This document shows, piece by piece, positions 1-7,434 of a DNA stretch of 7,869 bases; within the stretch, counting starts at the first letter, position 1, and every line of letters starts with the position of its first letter. This DNA is from Bacteroidaceae bacterium (GTDB lineage Bacteria > Bacteroidota > Bacteroidia > Bacteroidales > Bacteroidaceae), in the NCBI GenBank assembly GCA_024695315.1, contig JAILIJ010000201.1, forward strand, positions 1 through 7,869, in the 5' to 3' direction. The notes under the pieces are model-generated. The model ran no database searches. It was not told where the DNA came from and was given only the letters and a program-made list of their open reading frames with translations. Made by a program: the position numbers and the translations under genes.

Positions 1-1
1 A

Positions 2-124
2 AAGGAATACTTTAAGATCCATATGGATGGTAATTCAGAACTCTATAATAGTGTATGTAAAATAGACTTTGATACAAACTATTCATATATTAAATTATGC
101 TTTTTTAACACGATAATTGTATGA
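2..124 (+). CDS. C-terminal end of an unidentified protein (5' part lies outside the window)
   Basis: Reading frame 2 of the plus strand is open from the window edge for 40 codons and ends at TGA (122-124). The peptide begins KEYFKIHMDG and ends CFFNTIIV, with alternating hydrophobic and polar residues that suggest beta strands. Other frames of this stretch are broken by stops. In DNA this AT-rich, a 40-codon open frame can occur by chance, so this is a moderate call. I do not recognise the family, and no domain can be named from 40 residues. If real, the gene converges with the minus-strand operon that ends at ybeY. No T-tract terminator is visible for it on the plus strand. Confidence 0.4.
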   Translation, partial: KEYFKIHMDGNSELYNSVCKIDFDTNYSYIKLCFFNTIIV

Positions 125-161
125 AAATAATAGGAATAAGCAGATTAGAAAACAAAATAAA

Positions 162-206
162 AGAAGGAGTATCATAAGTCATTATTAGACTTTAGATACC
201 CCTCTT
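162..206 (-). terminator. Probable intrinsic terminator of the parE-coaD-ybeY operon
   Basis: Positions 169-173 (GTATC) pair with 195-199 (GATAC). After a 2x2 internal loop, 176-180 (AAGTC) pair with 188-192 (GACTT) around a 7-base loop. Outside the first stem, 165-167 pair with 201-203 after one mismatch. Read on the minus strand, the hairpin is followed by a T-rich run (complement of about 151-164). It starts about 45 bases past the ybeY stop codon. The mismatches make it weaker than the terminator at 7190-7225. The plus-strand side has no T-tract, so it should act on the minus strand only. Confidence 0.5.
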
Positions 207-250
207 ATAATTATAAGCTAATCGAAAGCTTGAGAAATAAAGAGCAAAAA

Positions 251-685
251 CTACCTTATCATAGCCAAAGCCTTATTCTCAGCAGCCTCCATTATTTCAC
301 GTTCTCCAGGTCCCTTATCATTTATACCCAAAAGATGAAGAATTCCATGAATAATAACCCTATGAAGCTCCTCATCATAAGTAGTATGCTGTTGTTCAGA
401 ATTAGACTTTACAGTATCAAGACTAATAAAAAGATCACCAGAAATAGTGTTCTTAATGCCCATTTCTTCGAGGTCCTCATTATAGTCAAAAGTAATAATA
501 TCAGTATAATAATCATGATTAAGATACTGTTTATTAACCTCTAAAATCTTTTCATCGTTACAGAAAATATAGGCCACGTCGCCAACTTTCTTTCCATAAC
601 TTGCAGCAACTTCCTTAATCCAAGCAGAAGTATCACGCTTTTTAATAGCTGGCATTTTAACGCCATCAACATTATATGTAATCAT
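251..685 (-). CDS. ybeY: Endoribonuclease YbeY (rRNA maturation factor)
   Basis: YbeY is a cytoplasmic metal-dependent endoribonuclease needed for 16S rRNA 3'-end maturation and ribosome quality control. The family signature is visible: TDIITFDY at about residues 61-68, GDLFIS at 83-88, and the metal motif HGILHLLGIND at 113-123. The first two ligands are His113 and His117. The third position, His in E. coli, is Asp123 here, a form I associate with Bacteroidetes homologues. I chose the ATG at 685 (144 aa). The frame extends four codons further to a TTG at 697, but MITYNVDGVKMP fits the usual family N-terminus. There is no Shine-Dalgarno site. It lies 30 bases after the S41 protease gene and is the last gene of the operon, followed by a hairpin at 162-206. 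Confidence 0.93.
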   Translation of the reverse strand: MITYNVDGVKMPAIKKRDTSAWIKEVAASYGKKVGDVAYIFCNDEKILEVNKQYLNHDYYTDIITFDYNEDLEEMGIKNTISGDLFISLDTVKSNSEQQHTTYDEELHRVIIHGILHLLGINDKGPGEREIMEAAENKALAMIR

Positions 686-715
686 AAGCGAAAACAATTA
701 AATAGTTGATAAATA

Positions 716-2353
716 TTACTTTTCTTCCTTTAATGCCTTTATACCAGAAAGATAAATTTCACTAGTAGGATTGATAATCTGGAAATATTCATTCATATCC
801 CACAAGTCTCGAGCCAAAAGAGCCTTAAGTTGTAGCTTTATCATAGGAAGCGATTTATTAAGTACGCTATCAGTATAAGTAAGCTTAGCTTCCTTAGCTT
901 TATCAAGCAATAAGTCAATAAGTTCTTGAGGAACCTCATAGCTATTCTTATAATTGATAAATCCAGAAATGTCAATAACTACATCCTTACAAGAAACAAA
1001 CTTAGCTTTTGTCTTATTATATGACTCAATATTATATTTCTTAATCAACGACTTTCTATTACTATCAAGATACTTCAAAGTTGTCTCGATGAAACAGTTT
1101 TTAGCAATCAATTCGCGATTAAATAAGGTAAAACGGGTAGTATCAAGCGGTACATAAACATCTGGCATAACACCACCACCACCATAAACAATCTTTCCTC
1201 CCTTAGTTTTGAATTTTAGGGAATCTGGGAAATGAATACTATCAATATTCATTAATTCTCCGCTACGAAGACGATCGAATAAATCTTTATCATAAGACTT
1301 TTTATCACCCTTAACATAAGGTTTCTGAAAACAGCGTCCTACAGGGCTGTAATAATGAGCTACGGTCAATCTTATCTCCGAACCGTCAGGAAGCGGAATA
1401 GCACGCTGTACGAGGCCTTTTGCAAAGGTTCTACGACCTACTATCGTACCACGATCATTATCTTGAATGGCACCAGATAGAATTTCTGATGCAGAAGCAG
1501 AAGTTCCATCAACAAGAATAACAACTTTATCGATATCTAATTTTCCCTTTGTAGCACGATAATCTTGGCGTCCAAAAGCCCTACCATCGGTATAAACAAT
1601 AAGTTCATTATTATCAAAAAACTCATCAGCAATCTTAACTGCAGTCTGCAAATAGCCACCTCCATTACCCTGAAGGTCTATGACTATATTCTTCATACCT
1701 AACTTTTGCAAGTAAGACACCGCCTTCATAAATTCGTCGTAAGTAGCCTGACCAAAACTTGTAATACGTACATAACCAGAGTTTTCGTCAATCATATAAT
1801 AACAATCAACTGTATGTACTGGAATCTTATCACGTATAACTACAAAAGACCTAAGCTTCTTATCTCCATTACGAAGGACTCCAAGATTAACCTTTGAACC
1901 TTTAGGACCACGAAGACGTCTCATAATTTCAGTTTTAGTCATCTTGACTCCGGCAATAGAAGTATCATTTACAGTCACAATTTTATCACCAGACATGATA
2001 CCTACAGCCTCAGAAGGTCCACCTATAACAGGCTGAATAACTACAAGCGTATCCTCGTTGATATTATACGAAACCCCAATACCCTCAAAACTACCATTTA
2101 AGGGCTCATTAAGTGCCTCCACATCCTTTGCAGTAGTATAAGAAGAATGAGGATCAAGGCCCTCTATCATCCCCTTTACGGCATCCTCAATAACTTTATT
2201 ATTGTCAACAGATTCAACATATAAACGATTTATACATTGAAGGGCAACGATAAATTTACGAACCTGAATCTCTTCAATAGGCGAAGAAGCAGGTTGAGCC
2301 CAAGAACATAAAGAGCACGCAAAAGCCGCTGCAATAAAAAACAATTTCTTCAT
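716..2353 (-). CDS. Secreted S41-family C-terminal processing peptidase with PDZ domain
   Basis: This is a periplasmic serine protease of the tail-specific (CtpA/Prc-like) family, which cleaves proteins near their C-termini. Residues 1-19 are a signal peptide (KK, then a hydrophobic core, then SWA before Gln20); no convincing lipobox is seen. A PDZ domain spans about 88-170 (FEGIGVSY, GDKIVTVND, LRGPKGSKV). The protease core follows: GYVRITSF at 193-200, DLQGNGGGYL at 226-235, and TSASASE at 284-290. By family alignment the catalytic pair is Ser287 and Lys312 (in TFAKGLVQ), with the usual 25-residue spacing. At 545 aa it is longer than CtpA because of a helical C-terminal extension from about 400, common in Bacteroidetes members. 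Its ATG overlaps the coaD stop in ATGA (2350-2353), which suggests translational coupling. The substrate is unknown. Confidence 0.93.
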   Translation of the reverse strand: MKKLFFIAAAFACSLCSWAQPASSPIEEIQVRKFIVALQCINRLYVESVDNNKVIEDAVKGMIEGLDPHSSYTTAKDVEALNEPLNGSFEGIGVSYNINEDTLVVIQPVIGGPSEAVGIMSGDKIVTVNDTSIAGVKMTKTEIMRRLRGPKGSKVNLGVLRNGDKKLRSFVVIRDKIPVHTVDCYYMIDENSGYVRITSFGQATYDEFMKAVSYLQKLGMKNIVIDLQGNGGGYLQTAVKIADEFFDNNELIVYTDGRAFGRQDYRATKGKLDIDKVVILVDGTSASASEILSGAIQDNDRGTIVGRRTFAKGLVQRAIPLPDGSEIRLTVAHYYSPVGRCFQKPYVKGDKKSYDKDLFDRLRSGELMNIDSIHFPDSLKFKTKGGKIVYGGGGVMPDVYVPLDTTRFTLFNRELIAKNCFIETTLKYLDSNRKSLIKKYNIESYNKTKAKFVSCKDVVIDISGFINYKNSYEVPQELIDLLLDKAKEAKLTYTDSVLNKSLPMIKLQLKALLARDLWDMNEYFQIINPTSEIYLSGIKALKEEK

Positions 2354-2790
2354 CGTGGTAAAAATTCAGTTACATCCTTGCCATAGCTAAGCAATTCACG
2401 CACATTACTAGAGCTAACGCAAGAAAGTTCAGGTTCAGTAAATAACAATATAGTCTCAATCCCAGACAAACGTCTATTGACATCAGCTATATTTCTTTCA
2501 AACTCAAAGTCGTGTAGAGAACGAACGCCACGAACAAGACAATCAGCTTCTACCTCCTTTGCAAAGTCAGTTGTGAGTCCCTCATAACTTACAACCTTCA
2601 CTCGAGGATTCTTAGAATAAAGTCTTTTAATAGCATTTAACCTGTCTTCAAGAGAAAACATACTTTTTTTTCTATAATTCACTCCAATAGCCACGATAAC
2701 CTCATCAGCTACGCTATCTAAAGTGCGGTCAACGATTGATTGGTGTCCGCGAGTAAAAGGATCAAAAGACCCTGCAAAAAGAGCTCTCAT
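2350..2790 (-). CDS. coaD: Phosphopantetheine adenylyltransferase (CoaD)
   Basis: CoaD transfers AMP from ATP to 4'-phosphopantetheine, giving dephospho-CoA, the penultimate step of coenzyme A synthesis in the cytoplasm. The nucleotidyltransferase signature is clear: AGSFDPFTRGH at residues 6-16 with the T-x-G-H ATP motif (Thr13, Gly15, His16). Family-conserved stretches follow: GVNYRKKSMFSLEDR (36-50), RGVRSLHDFEFE (87-98) and SSSNVREL (126-133). The length of 146 aa is slightly shorter than E. coli CoaD (159), mainly at the C-terminus, and all active-site motifs are kept. The start is the ATG at 2790 with no Shine-Dalgarno site, 54 bases after parE. Its stop overlaps the start of the S41 protease gene by four bases. 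Confidence 0.96.
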   Translation of the reverse strand: MRALFAGSFDPFTRGHQSIVDRTLDSVADEVIVAIGVNYRKKSMFSLEDRLNAIKRLYSKNPRVKVVSYEGLTTDFAKEVEADCLVRGVRSLHDFEFERNIADVNRRLSGIETILLFTEPELSCVSSSNVRELLSYGKDVTEFLPR

Positions 2791-2844
2791 TAAAATAAAA
2801 AGAAAAGATTAGCATTAAGTTTAGGCATAAGATGAAAATGAGAT

Positions 2845-4818
2845 TTACTCATCCTCCTCCTCAGCCAATTCAGTATCTTCTTCTGGAACATCCTCTTCAA
2901 TAACAAGATTATTGATAATGAAGTTTTGACGATCCATAGTATTCTTACCCATATAATATTCAAGAAGTTCCTTCACCTGGTCTGTTTTACGTAAAGTTAC
3001 TTCCTCCAGACGCATATCTGGACCGATAAAGTTCTTAAACTCATCAGGCGAAATCTCACCAAGACCTTTGAAACGTGTTATTTCAGGATCAGGAGAAAGA
3101 AGTCGGATAGCATTCTTTCTTTCCTCATCTGAATAACAATATAAAGTCACGAAATCTCCCTTATCATCCCTACCCTTTGTAGCTTCTGCAAGGCACTCCT
3201 TCTTAATACGCTTACGACGCTGGCGCACACGGAAAAGCGGAGTCTGTAGGATATAAACATGACCCTTACGAATCAGTTCAGGGAAAAACTGAAGGAAGAA
3301 GGTAATCATAAGTAGGCGGATATGCATACCGTCGACATCTGCATCCGTGGCAACAATAACTTTATTGTAGCGAAGTCCTTCTATTCCATCCTCAATATTC
3401 AAGGCTGCCTGAAGAAGATTAAATTCCTCATTCTCATACACTACCTTCTTAGTGAGGCCAAAAGAATTAAGAGGTTTACCACGAAGGGAGAACACGGCCT
3501 GAGTATTGACATCACGGCTCTTAGTAATACTTCCAGAAGCTGAGTCACCCTCAGTAATGAAAATAGAACTCTCCTCCTTTTGGTCACCTTTGGCATCATT
3601 TAGATGCACACGACAATCGCGGAGCTTACGATTATGAAGATTAGCCTTCTTAGCACGTTCACGAGCCAACTTAGTCACACCAGCTATAGCCTTACGGTCG
3701 CGCTCATTATCCTTAATCTTCTGGTCGATAATCTCTGCCACATCCAGATTCTTATGTAGATAATTGTCAACTTCTTCCTTAATGAAATCGCCAACAAATT
3801 TATTTACACTAATACCGCCACCAGGTTCCATAGTAAGAGAACCAAGCTTAATCTTAGTCTGCGACTCAAACTGAGGTTCCTGAATATTTATGGCAATAGC
3901 AGCAACAATACCATTTCGGACATCTCCCAACTCATAATTCTTATTGAAAAACTCCTTAATAGTACGAGCTATATGCTCCTTGAAAGCACTCTGATGAGTA
4001 CCACCCTGGATAGTATGCTGACCGTTCACAAATGAGTGATATTCTTCACCATACTGTTGATTTGTATGAGTGAAAGCTATCTCAATATCCTCGCCTTTCA
4101 AATGAATAATATCATATAGAGGCTGAGTATCCATCGTGTCAATCAAAAGGTCCTTCAAACCATTACGAGACGAAATCTTACGTTGATTATAGTAGATTTC
4201 AAGACCCGTATTCAGGTAAGTGTAATTACGCAGCATCGTCTCGATAAACTCAGGCTGGAACTTGTAGTTCAAGAACAGAGTATTATCAGGCTCAAAAGCT
4301 ATGTAAGTACCATTTTCCTCTTTCGTCTTTTCAGTCGTGTCTGAAGTAAGAATACCCTTTTCAAAAGTAGCAATACGTACCTTGCCCTCTCTGTAACTTC
4401 TAACCTCAAAATGACTTGAAAGAGCATTAACAGCCTTAGTACCGACACCATTAAGTCCGACAGACTTTTTGAAAGCCTTAGAGTCGTACTTACCACCAGT
4501 ATTAAGCTGAGAAACAGCCTCAATCATCATACCCTGTGGGATACCACGACCATAGTCACGTATTGAAACACGTAGATCGTCCTGGACATCAATCTCAATA
4601 CGCTTTCCCGCATTCATCTTAAATTCGTCGATTGAATTGTCCACAATCTCCTTCAACAACACATAAATTCCATCCTCTGCATGAGAACCATCACCAAGTC
4701 TACCAATGTACATACCAGGACGAGTACGAACATGGTCCATATCCGAAAGATGACGAATATTATCCTCGGTATATGCTACCTGAGCTGGCTCTTGTTTAGT
4801 AATATTTTGTTCGTCCAT
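2845..4818 (-). CDS. parE: DNA topoisomerase IV subunit B (ParE)
   Basis: This is the ATPase subunit of a type IIA topoisomerase, which with ParC decatenates daughter chromosomes. The GHKL ATPase domain shows Glu57 and Asn61 (LLKEIVDNSIDE), Asp88 in RDYGRGIP, the GLNGVGTKAVNAL lid at 121-133, and the QTK loop at 320-322. The TOPRIM domain shows EGDSASGS at 423-430 with Glu423, then DADVDG at 492-497 with the metal-binding acids Asp492, Asp494 and Asp496. FKGLGE is at 583-588. The 657-aa length, without the long insert of E. coli GyrB, and the sequence SQLNTGGKYDSKAFK (103-117) favour Bacteroidetes ParE over GyrB. The C-terminus is very acidic (VIEEDVPEEDTELAEEEDE). It starts 8 bases after the GNAT-like gene and precedes coaD. 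The partner parC is not in the window. Confidence 0.92.
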   Translation of the reverse strand: MDEQNITKQEPAQVAYTEDNIRHLSDMDHVRTRPGMYIGRLGDGSHAEDGIYVLLKEIVDNSIDEFKMNAGKRIEIDVQDDLRVSIRDYGRGIPQGMMIEAVSQLNTGGKYDSKAFKKSVGLNGVGTKAVNALSSHFEVRSYREGKVRIATFEKGILTSDTTEKTKEENGTYIAFEPDNTLFLNYKFQPEFIETMLRNYTYLNTGLEIYYNQRKISSRNGLKDLLIDTMDTQPLYDIIHLKGEDIEIAFTHTNQQYGEEYHSFVNGQHTIQGGTHQSAFKEHIARTIKEFFNKNYELGDVRNGIVAAIAINIQEPQFESQTKIKLGSLTMEPGGGISVNKFVGDFIKEEVDNYLHKNLDVAEIIDQKIKDNERDRKAIAGVTKLARERAKKANLHNRKLRDCRVHLNDAKGDQKEESSIFITEGDSASGSITKSRDVNTQAVFSLRGKPLNSFGLTKKVVYENEEFNLLQAALNIEDGIEGLRYNKVIVATDADVDGMHIRLLMITFFLQFFPELIRKGHVYILQTPLFRVRQRRKRIKKECLAEATKGRDDKGDFVTLYCYSDEERKNAIRLLSPDPEITRFKGLGEISPDEFKNFIGPDMRLEEVTLRKTDQVKELLEYYMGKNTMDRQNFIINNLVIEEDVPEEDTELAEEEDE

Positions 4819-4826
4819 ATATTAAT

Positions 4827-5954
4827 TTATAATTCTTTCCTAAAACATCTTCTCCTCTTATGTATTCTCCTATCAAAATACACCCATTGCTGCTGAACCT
4901 TATCATTAGATTCGAGTTCTGGGTTAGACTCAATATACTTGAAACCTTTCTGCTTAATTATAGGAATCAAGTCATAGAAGAACAAAGAATTAATACCCTT
5001 ACTCTGATACTCAGGCAAGACAGCAACCAGCAGCAAGTCAAGAGTATCTGAATGCTTAAACTTCAAAGCCTTCAACAAGTGCCACCATCCAAAAGGAAGT
5101 AGTTTGCCCTTTGCCTTCTGAAGCGCTTCTGAAAGCGAAGGCATAGAAATACCTATACCAATAAGCCTACCATTTTCTTCTGTAATGATAGAAAGCAAGT
5201 CAAGGTCGAGCACAGGCAAATACATATCCACATACTGATCAATCTGCTCTGGAGATAACTCGCTATATCCAAACAACTGCCCATAAGCCGCATTTATACA
5301 TTGGAACATAGCCTGACCATAATCAGCCTTTATCTTCTTTGCCGATTTATACTTGACGAGCTTCAAATTATACTTATCCATAACAATTCTGGCTATACGG
5401 TCAAGTCTCTCAGGTACTTCATCTGGTACAGTAATGAGAAGCTCAATCCAGTCAGCAGCCTTCTCGAATCCAAGACATTCAATATGCTTCTGATAATATG
5501 GATAATTATATATAGTGGCCATAGTGCTCACTTCATCGAAACCTTCAATAAGCAATCCTTCTGCGTCAAAGTCAGTAAAGCCAAGAGGACCTTCAATCTC
5601 TTTCATTCCCTTTTCTCTACCCCACTCTTCAACAGCATTTATCAAAGCTTTAGAGATCTCCTCATCATCAAAGAAATCAAGCCATCCGAAACGAACAACT
5701 TGCTTACCCCACTTATCATTTGCTTTACGGTTGATGATACCAGCTACACGTCCCACAATCTTTCCTTGAGGGTTATATGCAAGAAAATATACTGCTTCAC
5801 AGAATTCCATGGCAGCATTCTTTTCAGTAAAGGTATTTAGCATATCCTCGTAAAGATCAGGAACAGAGTAAGGGTTTTTCTTATACAACTCATAGTTGAA
5901 CCTAATGAATTGTTTTAGCTCTTTCTTTGTCTCAACTTTCTTAATCGTCACCAT
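4827..5954 (-). CDS. Large GNAT-fold acyltransferase-like protein, function unknown
   Basis: A cytoplasmic protein of 375 aa with no signal peptide or clear membrane span. The C-terminal part has a GNAT acyl-CoA-binding pattern: LLLVAVLPEYQSKGIN at about 307-322, where Q-S-K-G-I matches the Q/RxxGxG/A loop, followed by a helix and a strand (KGFKYIESNPELESN, 336-350). The N-terminal half (PQGKIVGRVAGIINRK, then a helix at about 97-116 and IEGPLGF) looks like a second, degenerate GNAT unit, so the protein is probably a tandem fold. It resembles the YghO-like GNAT proteins often labelled hypothetical in Bacteroidetes. The C-terminus is strongly basic (RRIHKRRRCFRKEL). The ATG at 5954 follows a TAnnTTTG element, making it the first gene of the operon, 8 bases before parE. 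The acyl donor and acceptor cannot be read from the sequence. Confidence 0.8.
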   Translation of the reverse strand: MVTIKKVETKKELKQFIRFNYELYKKNPYSVPDLYEDMLNTFTEKNAAMEFCEAVYFLAYNPQGKIVGRVAGIINRKANDKWGKQVVRFGWLDFFDDEEISKALINAVEEWGREKGMKEIEGPLGFTDFDAEGLLIEGFDEVSTMATIYNYPYYQKHIECLGFEKAADWIELLITVPDEVPERLDRIARIVMDKYNLKLVKYKSAKKIKADYGQAMFQCINAAYGQLFGYSELSPEQIDQYVDMYLPVLDLDLLSIITEENGRLIGIGISMPSLSEALQKAKGKLLPFGWWHLLKALKFKHSDTLDLLLVAVLPEYQSKGINSLFFYDLIPIIKQKGFKYIESNPELESNDKVQQQWVYFDRRIHKRRRCFRKEL

Positions 5955-5974
5955 TGTTTAAGAGTAAATTTTCG

Positions 5975-5982
5975 CAAATATA
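5975..5982 (-). promoter_or_regulatory. Putative -7 promoter element for the five-gene operon
   Basis: On the minus strand these bases read TATATTTG, a full match to the Bacteroidetes -7 consensus TAnnTTTG, about 20 bases before the ATG at 5954. A -33 TTTG at the usual 19-21 base spacing is not evident; the nearest TTG is about 25 bases upstream. The transcript start would fall near 5969, leaving a leader of roughly 15 bases. Such motifs are common in AT-rich DNA, but the position in a divergent gap supports it. Confidence 0.5.
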
Positions 5983-6001
5983 CAAATTTTTTGAATTTTA
6001 G

Positions 6002-6033
6002 TTTGTTCAATAACTTAATATTAACTAATTTTG
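6002..6033 (+). promoter_or_regulatory. Putative Bacteroidetes-type promoter of the OmpA-like gene
   Basis: TTTG at 6002-6005 is followed, after 20 bases, by TAATTTTG at 6026-6033. Both elements match the -33 and -7 consensus (TTTG and TAnnTTTG), and the spacing fits. The predicted transcript start is near 6039. That is only about 7 bases before the ATG at 6046 but about 37 bases before the in-frame ATG at 6076, so the promoter bears on which start is used. Confidence 0.6.
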
Positions 6034-6045
6034 ACCCCAAAATAA

Positions 6046-7161
6046 ATGAAAACGCTTAATAAACAACTAAAAACTATGCTTAATCTAAAAACAGCTATTA
6101 CAGCTTCATTAGTTGCACTATGTGGTTTGAACGCTTCTGCTCAAACAGCAACAGAAAATGAAGAAAAGGAACTAGGTTACAAACCACAGCCATATTACTT
6201 TGTACAAGTACAGGCAGGTGCATCATCACAATTTTCTGATCCAAGCCTCTTGAAAATCGTAAGACCAACATTTAGTGTTGCTGTCGGTGGTATGTTCTCT
6301 CCATCATTTGGAGCACGTCTACATTTCAACGGATATAGATCTGCAAATGGACTAAAACAGTCTGATGTAACTGCAAACTACGCATACAACTACATCAATT
6401 CAAATTTCGACTTGATGTTGAATCTCTCAAACCTTTTCACAGATAAGAACTACACTAAATTTAATGTTTTCCTTATCGGTGGTGTTGGACTCAATTACGC
6501 TTGGAACAATAGCGAATTTGAAACTCTTCAAAACTCAACTTGGGCTAACGGATACGATCTTTCTAACGCATGGGGTGACAATCAAAACACACGTAGCAGC
6601 TTGCTCAGCCATAACCTCAGAGTAGGTGTTCTTGCTGACTACAACATCTCTAAGCACTTCAGCCTAGGTCTCGAAGTTGACCTCAACTCTCTTGACGATA
6701 AATTCAACTCTAAATACAACAACTCTGACGACTGGATGATGACTGCTCAGATTTCTGGTACTTACAAGTTCGGATTCAAAAAGGCTTCATCTAAAGTTAA
6801 AGAGCAAGAGGATATTAGAGACCCAAGAGGACCAATCTGGAGACGTCCACTTCGCGAGGTATTCTTCTATGAGATTAGCGCTTCTAACACACACCACGAA
6901 GATGCCCTCAACAACATTATTCTTTGGTTGAAACATCATGAAGATAAGACTGTTACAGTGGAAGGATATGCTGATAAGAATACAGGTAATCCTGAAATCA
7001 ACATGCAGTACTCTCTTGAACGTGCTAATAAGGTTGCCGACTTGCTCAGAAGCAAGGGCGTAAAGGATAGCCAAATAAATGTTAAGGCTTACGGCGACAC
7101 AGTTCAGCCATTCTCACAGAATGATAAGAACCGTTGCGTAATCGTTACTTGTGATCTTTAA
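6046..7161 (+). CDS. OmpA-family outer-membrane protein (beta-barrel plus peptidoglycan-binding domain)
   Basis: A secreted protein likely to span the outer membrane and bind peptidoglycan, giving envelope stability. Residues 1-32 hold a signal peptide with a hydrophobic core (TAITASLVALCGLNASA) and likely cleavage before Gln33. Residues about 50-245 alternate aromatic and small residues like an 8-stranded barrel (YYFVQVQAG, FNVFLIGGVGLNYAW, GLEVDLNSL, AQISGTYKFGF). A short Pro/Arg linker leads to the OmpA domain at about 271-371: VTVEGYADKNTGNPEIN (303-319), SLERANKVADLLRSKGV (323-339) and NRCVIV. Asp310 and Arg326 occupy the positions that bind diaminopimelate in known OmpA domains. The usual NRRV motif is NRCV here, with a second Cys near the end (Cys364, Cys369). 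The longest ATG start is given; the ATG at 6076 (361 aa) still leaves a full signal peptide and fits the promoter better. Confidence 0.88.
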   Translation: MKTLNKQLKTMLNLKTAITASLVALCGLNASAQTATENEEKELGYKPQPYYFVQVQAGASSQFSDPSLLKIVRPTFSVAVGGMFSPSFGARLHFNGYRSANGLKQSDVTANYAYNYINSNFDLMLNLSNLFTDKNYTKFNVFLIGGVGLNYAWNNSEFETLQNSTWANGYDLSNAWGDNQNTRSSLLSHNLRVGVLADYNISKHFSLGLEVDLNSLDDKFNSKYNNSDDWMMTAQISGTYKFGFKKASSKVKEQEDIRDPRGPIWRRPLREVFFYEISASNTHHEDALNNIILWLKHHEDKTVTVEGYADKNTGNPEINMQYSLERANKVADLLRSKGVKDSQINVKAYGDTVQPFSQNDKNRCVIVTCDL

Positions 7162-7189
7162 GCAATTTTTGATTACAAAATCAAATATC

Positions 7190-7225
7190 GGACGATACTG
7201 ACTACTTGTCTGTATCGTCCTTTTT
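7190..7225 (+). terminator. Intrinsic terminator of the OmpA-like gene
   Basis: GGACGATAC (7190-7198) pairs perfectly with GTATCGTCC (7212-7220). After a T-T mismatch, GAC (7200-7202) pairs with GTC (7208-7210) around the 5-base loop TACTT. Five Ts follow at 7221-7225. It begins 28 bases after the TAA at 7159-7161. This is a textbook rho-independent terminator on the plus strand. The minus-strand side has no T-tract. Confidence 0.9.
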
Positions 7226-7434
7226 ATATACATTATTTTTGAAAATATAAAAATCCAAGAAACACATTATGTTAATCTAAAAAATAAATTAACACTTAAT
7301 TTACCTATCGAAACTCATAATGATTTGTAAATATTTTTGAAGACCATAAAATAATGATTTAACCAAGGAAAAATGATGTACAACAAATATCTTATAAAAA
7401 ATAAGTTAAATTATCTTAAATATTTATTTTATAG

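Noticed and set aside
205..231. Palindrome TTATAATTATAA and a small hairpin AAGCT/AGCTT just after ybeY
   Set aside because: Short, AT-rich or weak stems with no T-tract of their own; the hairpin at 162-206 is the better terminator candidate.
4299..4523. Minus-strand frame of 74 codons inside parE, and similar long antisense frames across the operon
   Set aside because: They overlap genes with clear family motifs, and their peptides have no recognisable domain; they are shadows of the real frames.
2845..4818. Reading the topoisomerase gene as gyrB
   Set aside because: It lacks the long insert of E. coli GyrB and matches the Bacteroidetes ParE-type sequence after the ATPase motif. Without a tree, the choice between GyrB and ParE rests on these features.
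7234..7241. TATTTTTG matching the -7 promoter consensus on the plus strand
   Set aside because: It directly follows the OmpA-gene terminator, has no TTTG at the right spacing, and leads to no gene; such matches are frequent in AT-rich DNA.
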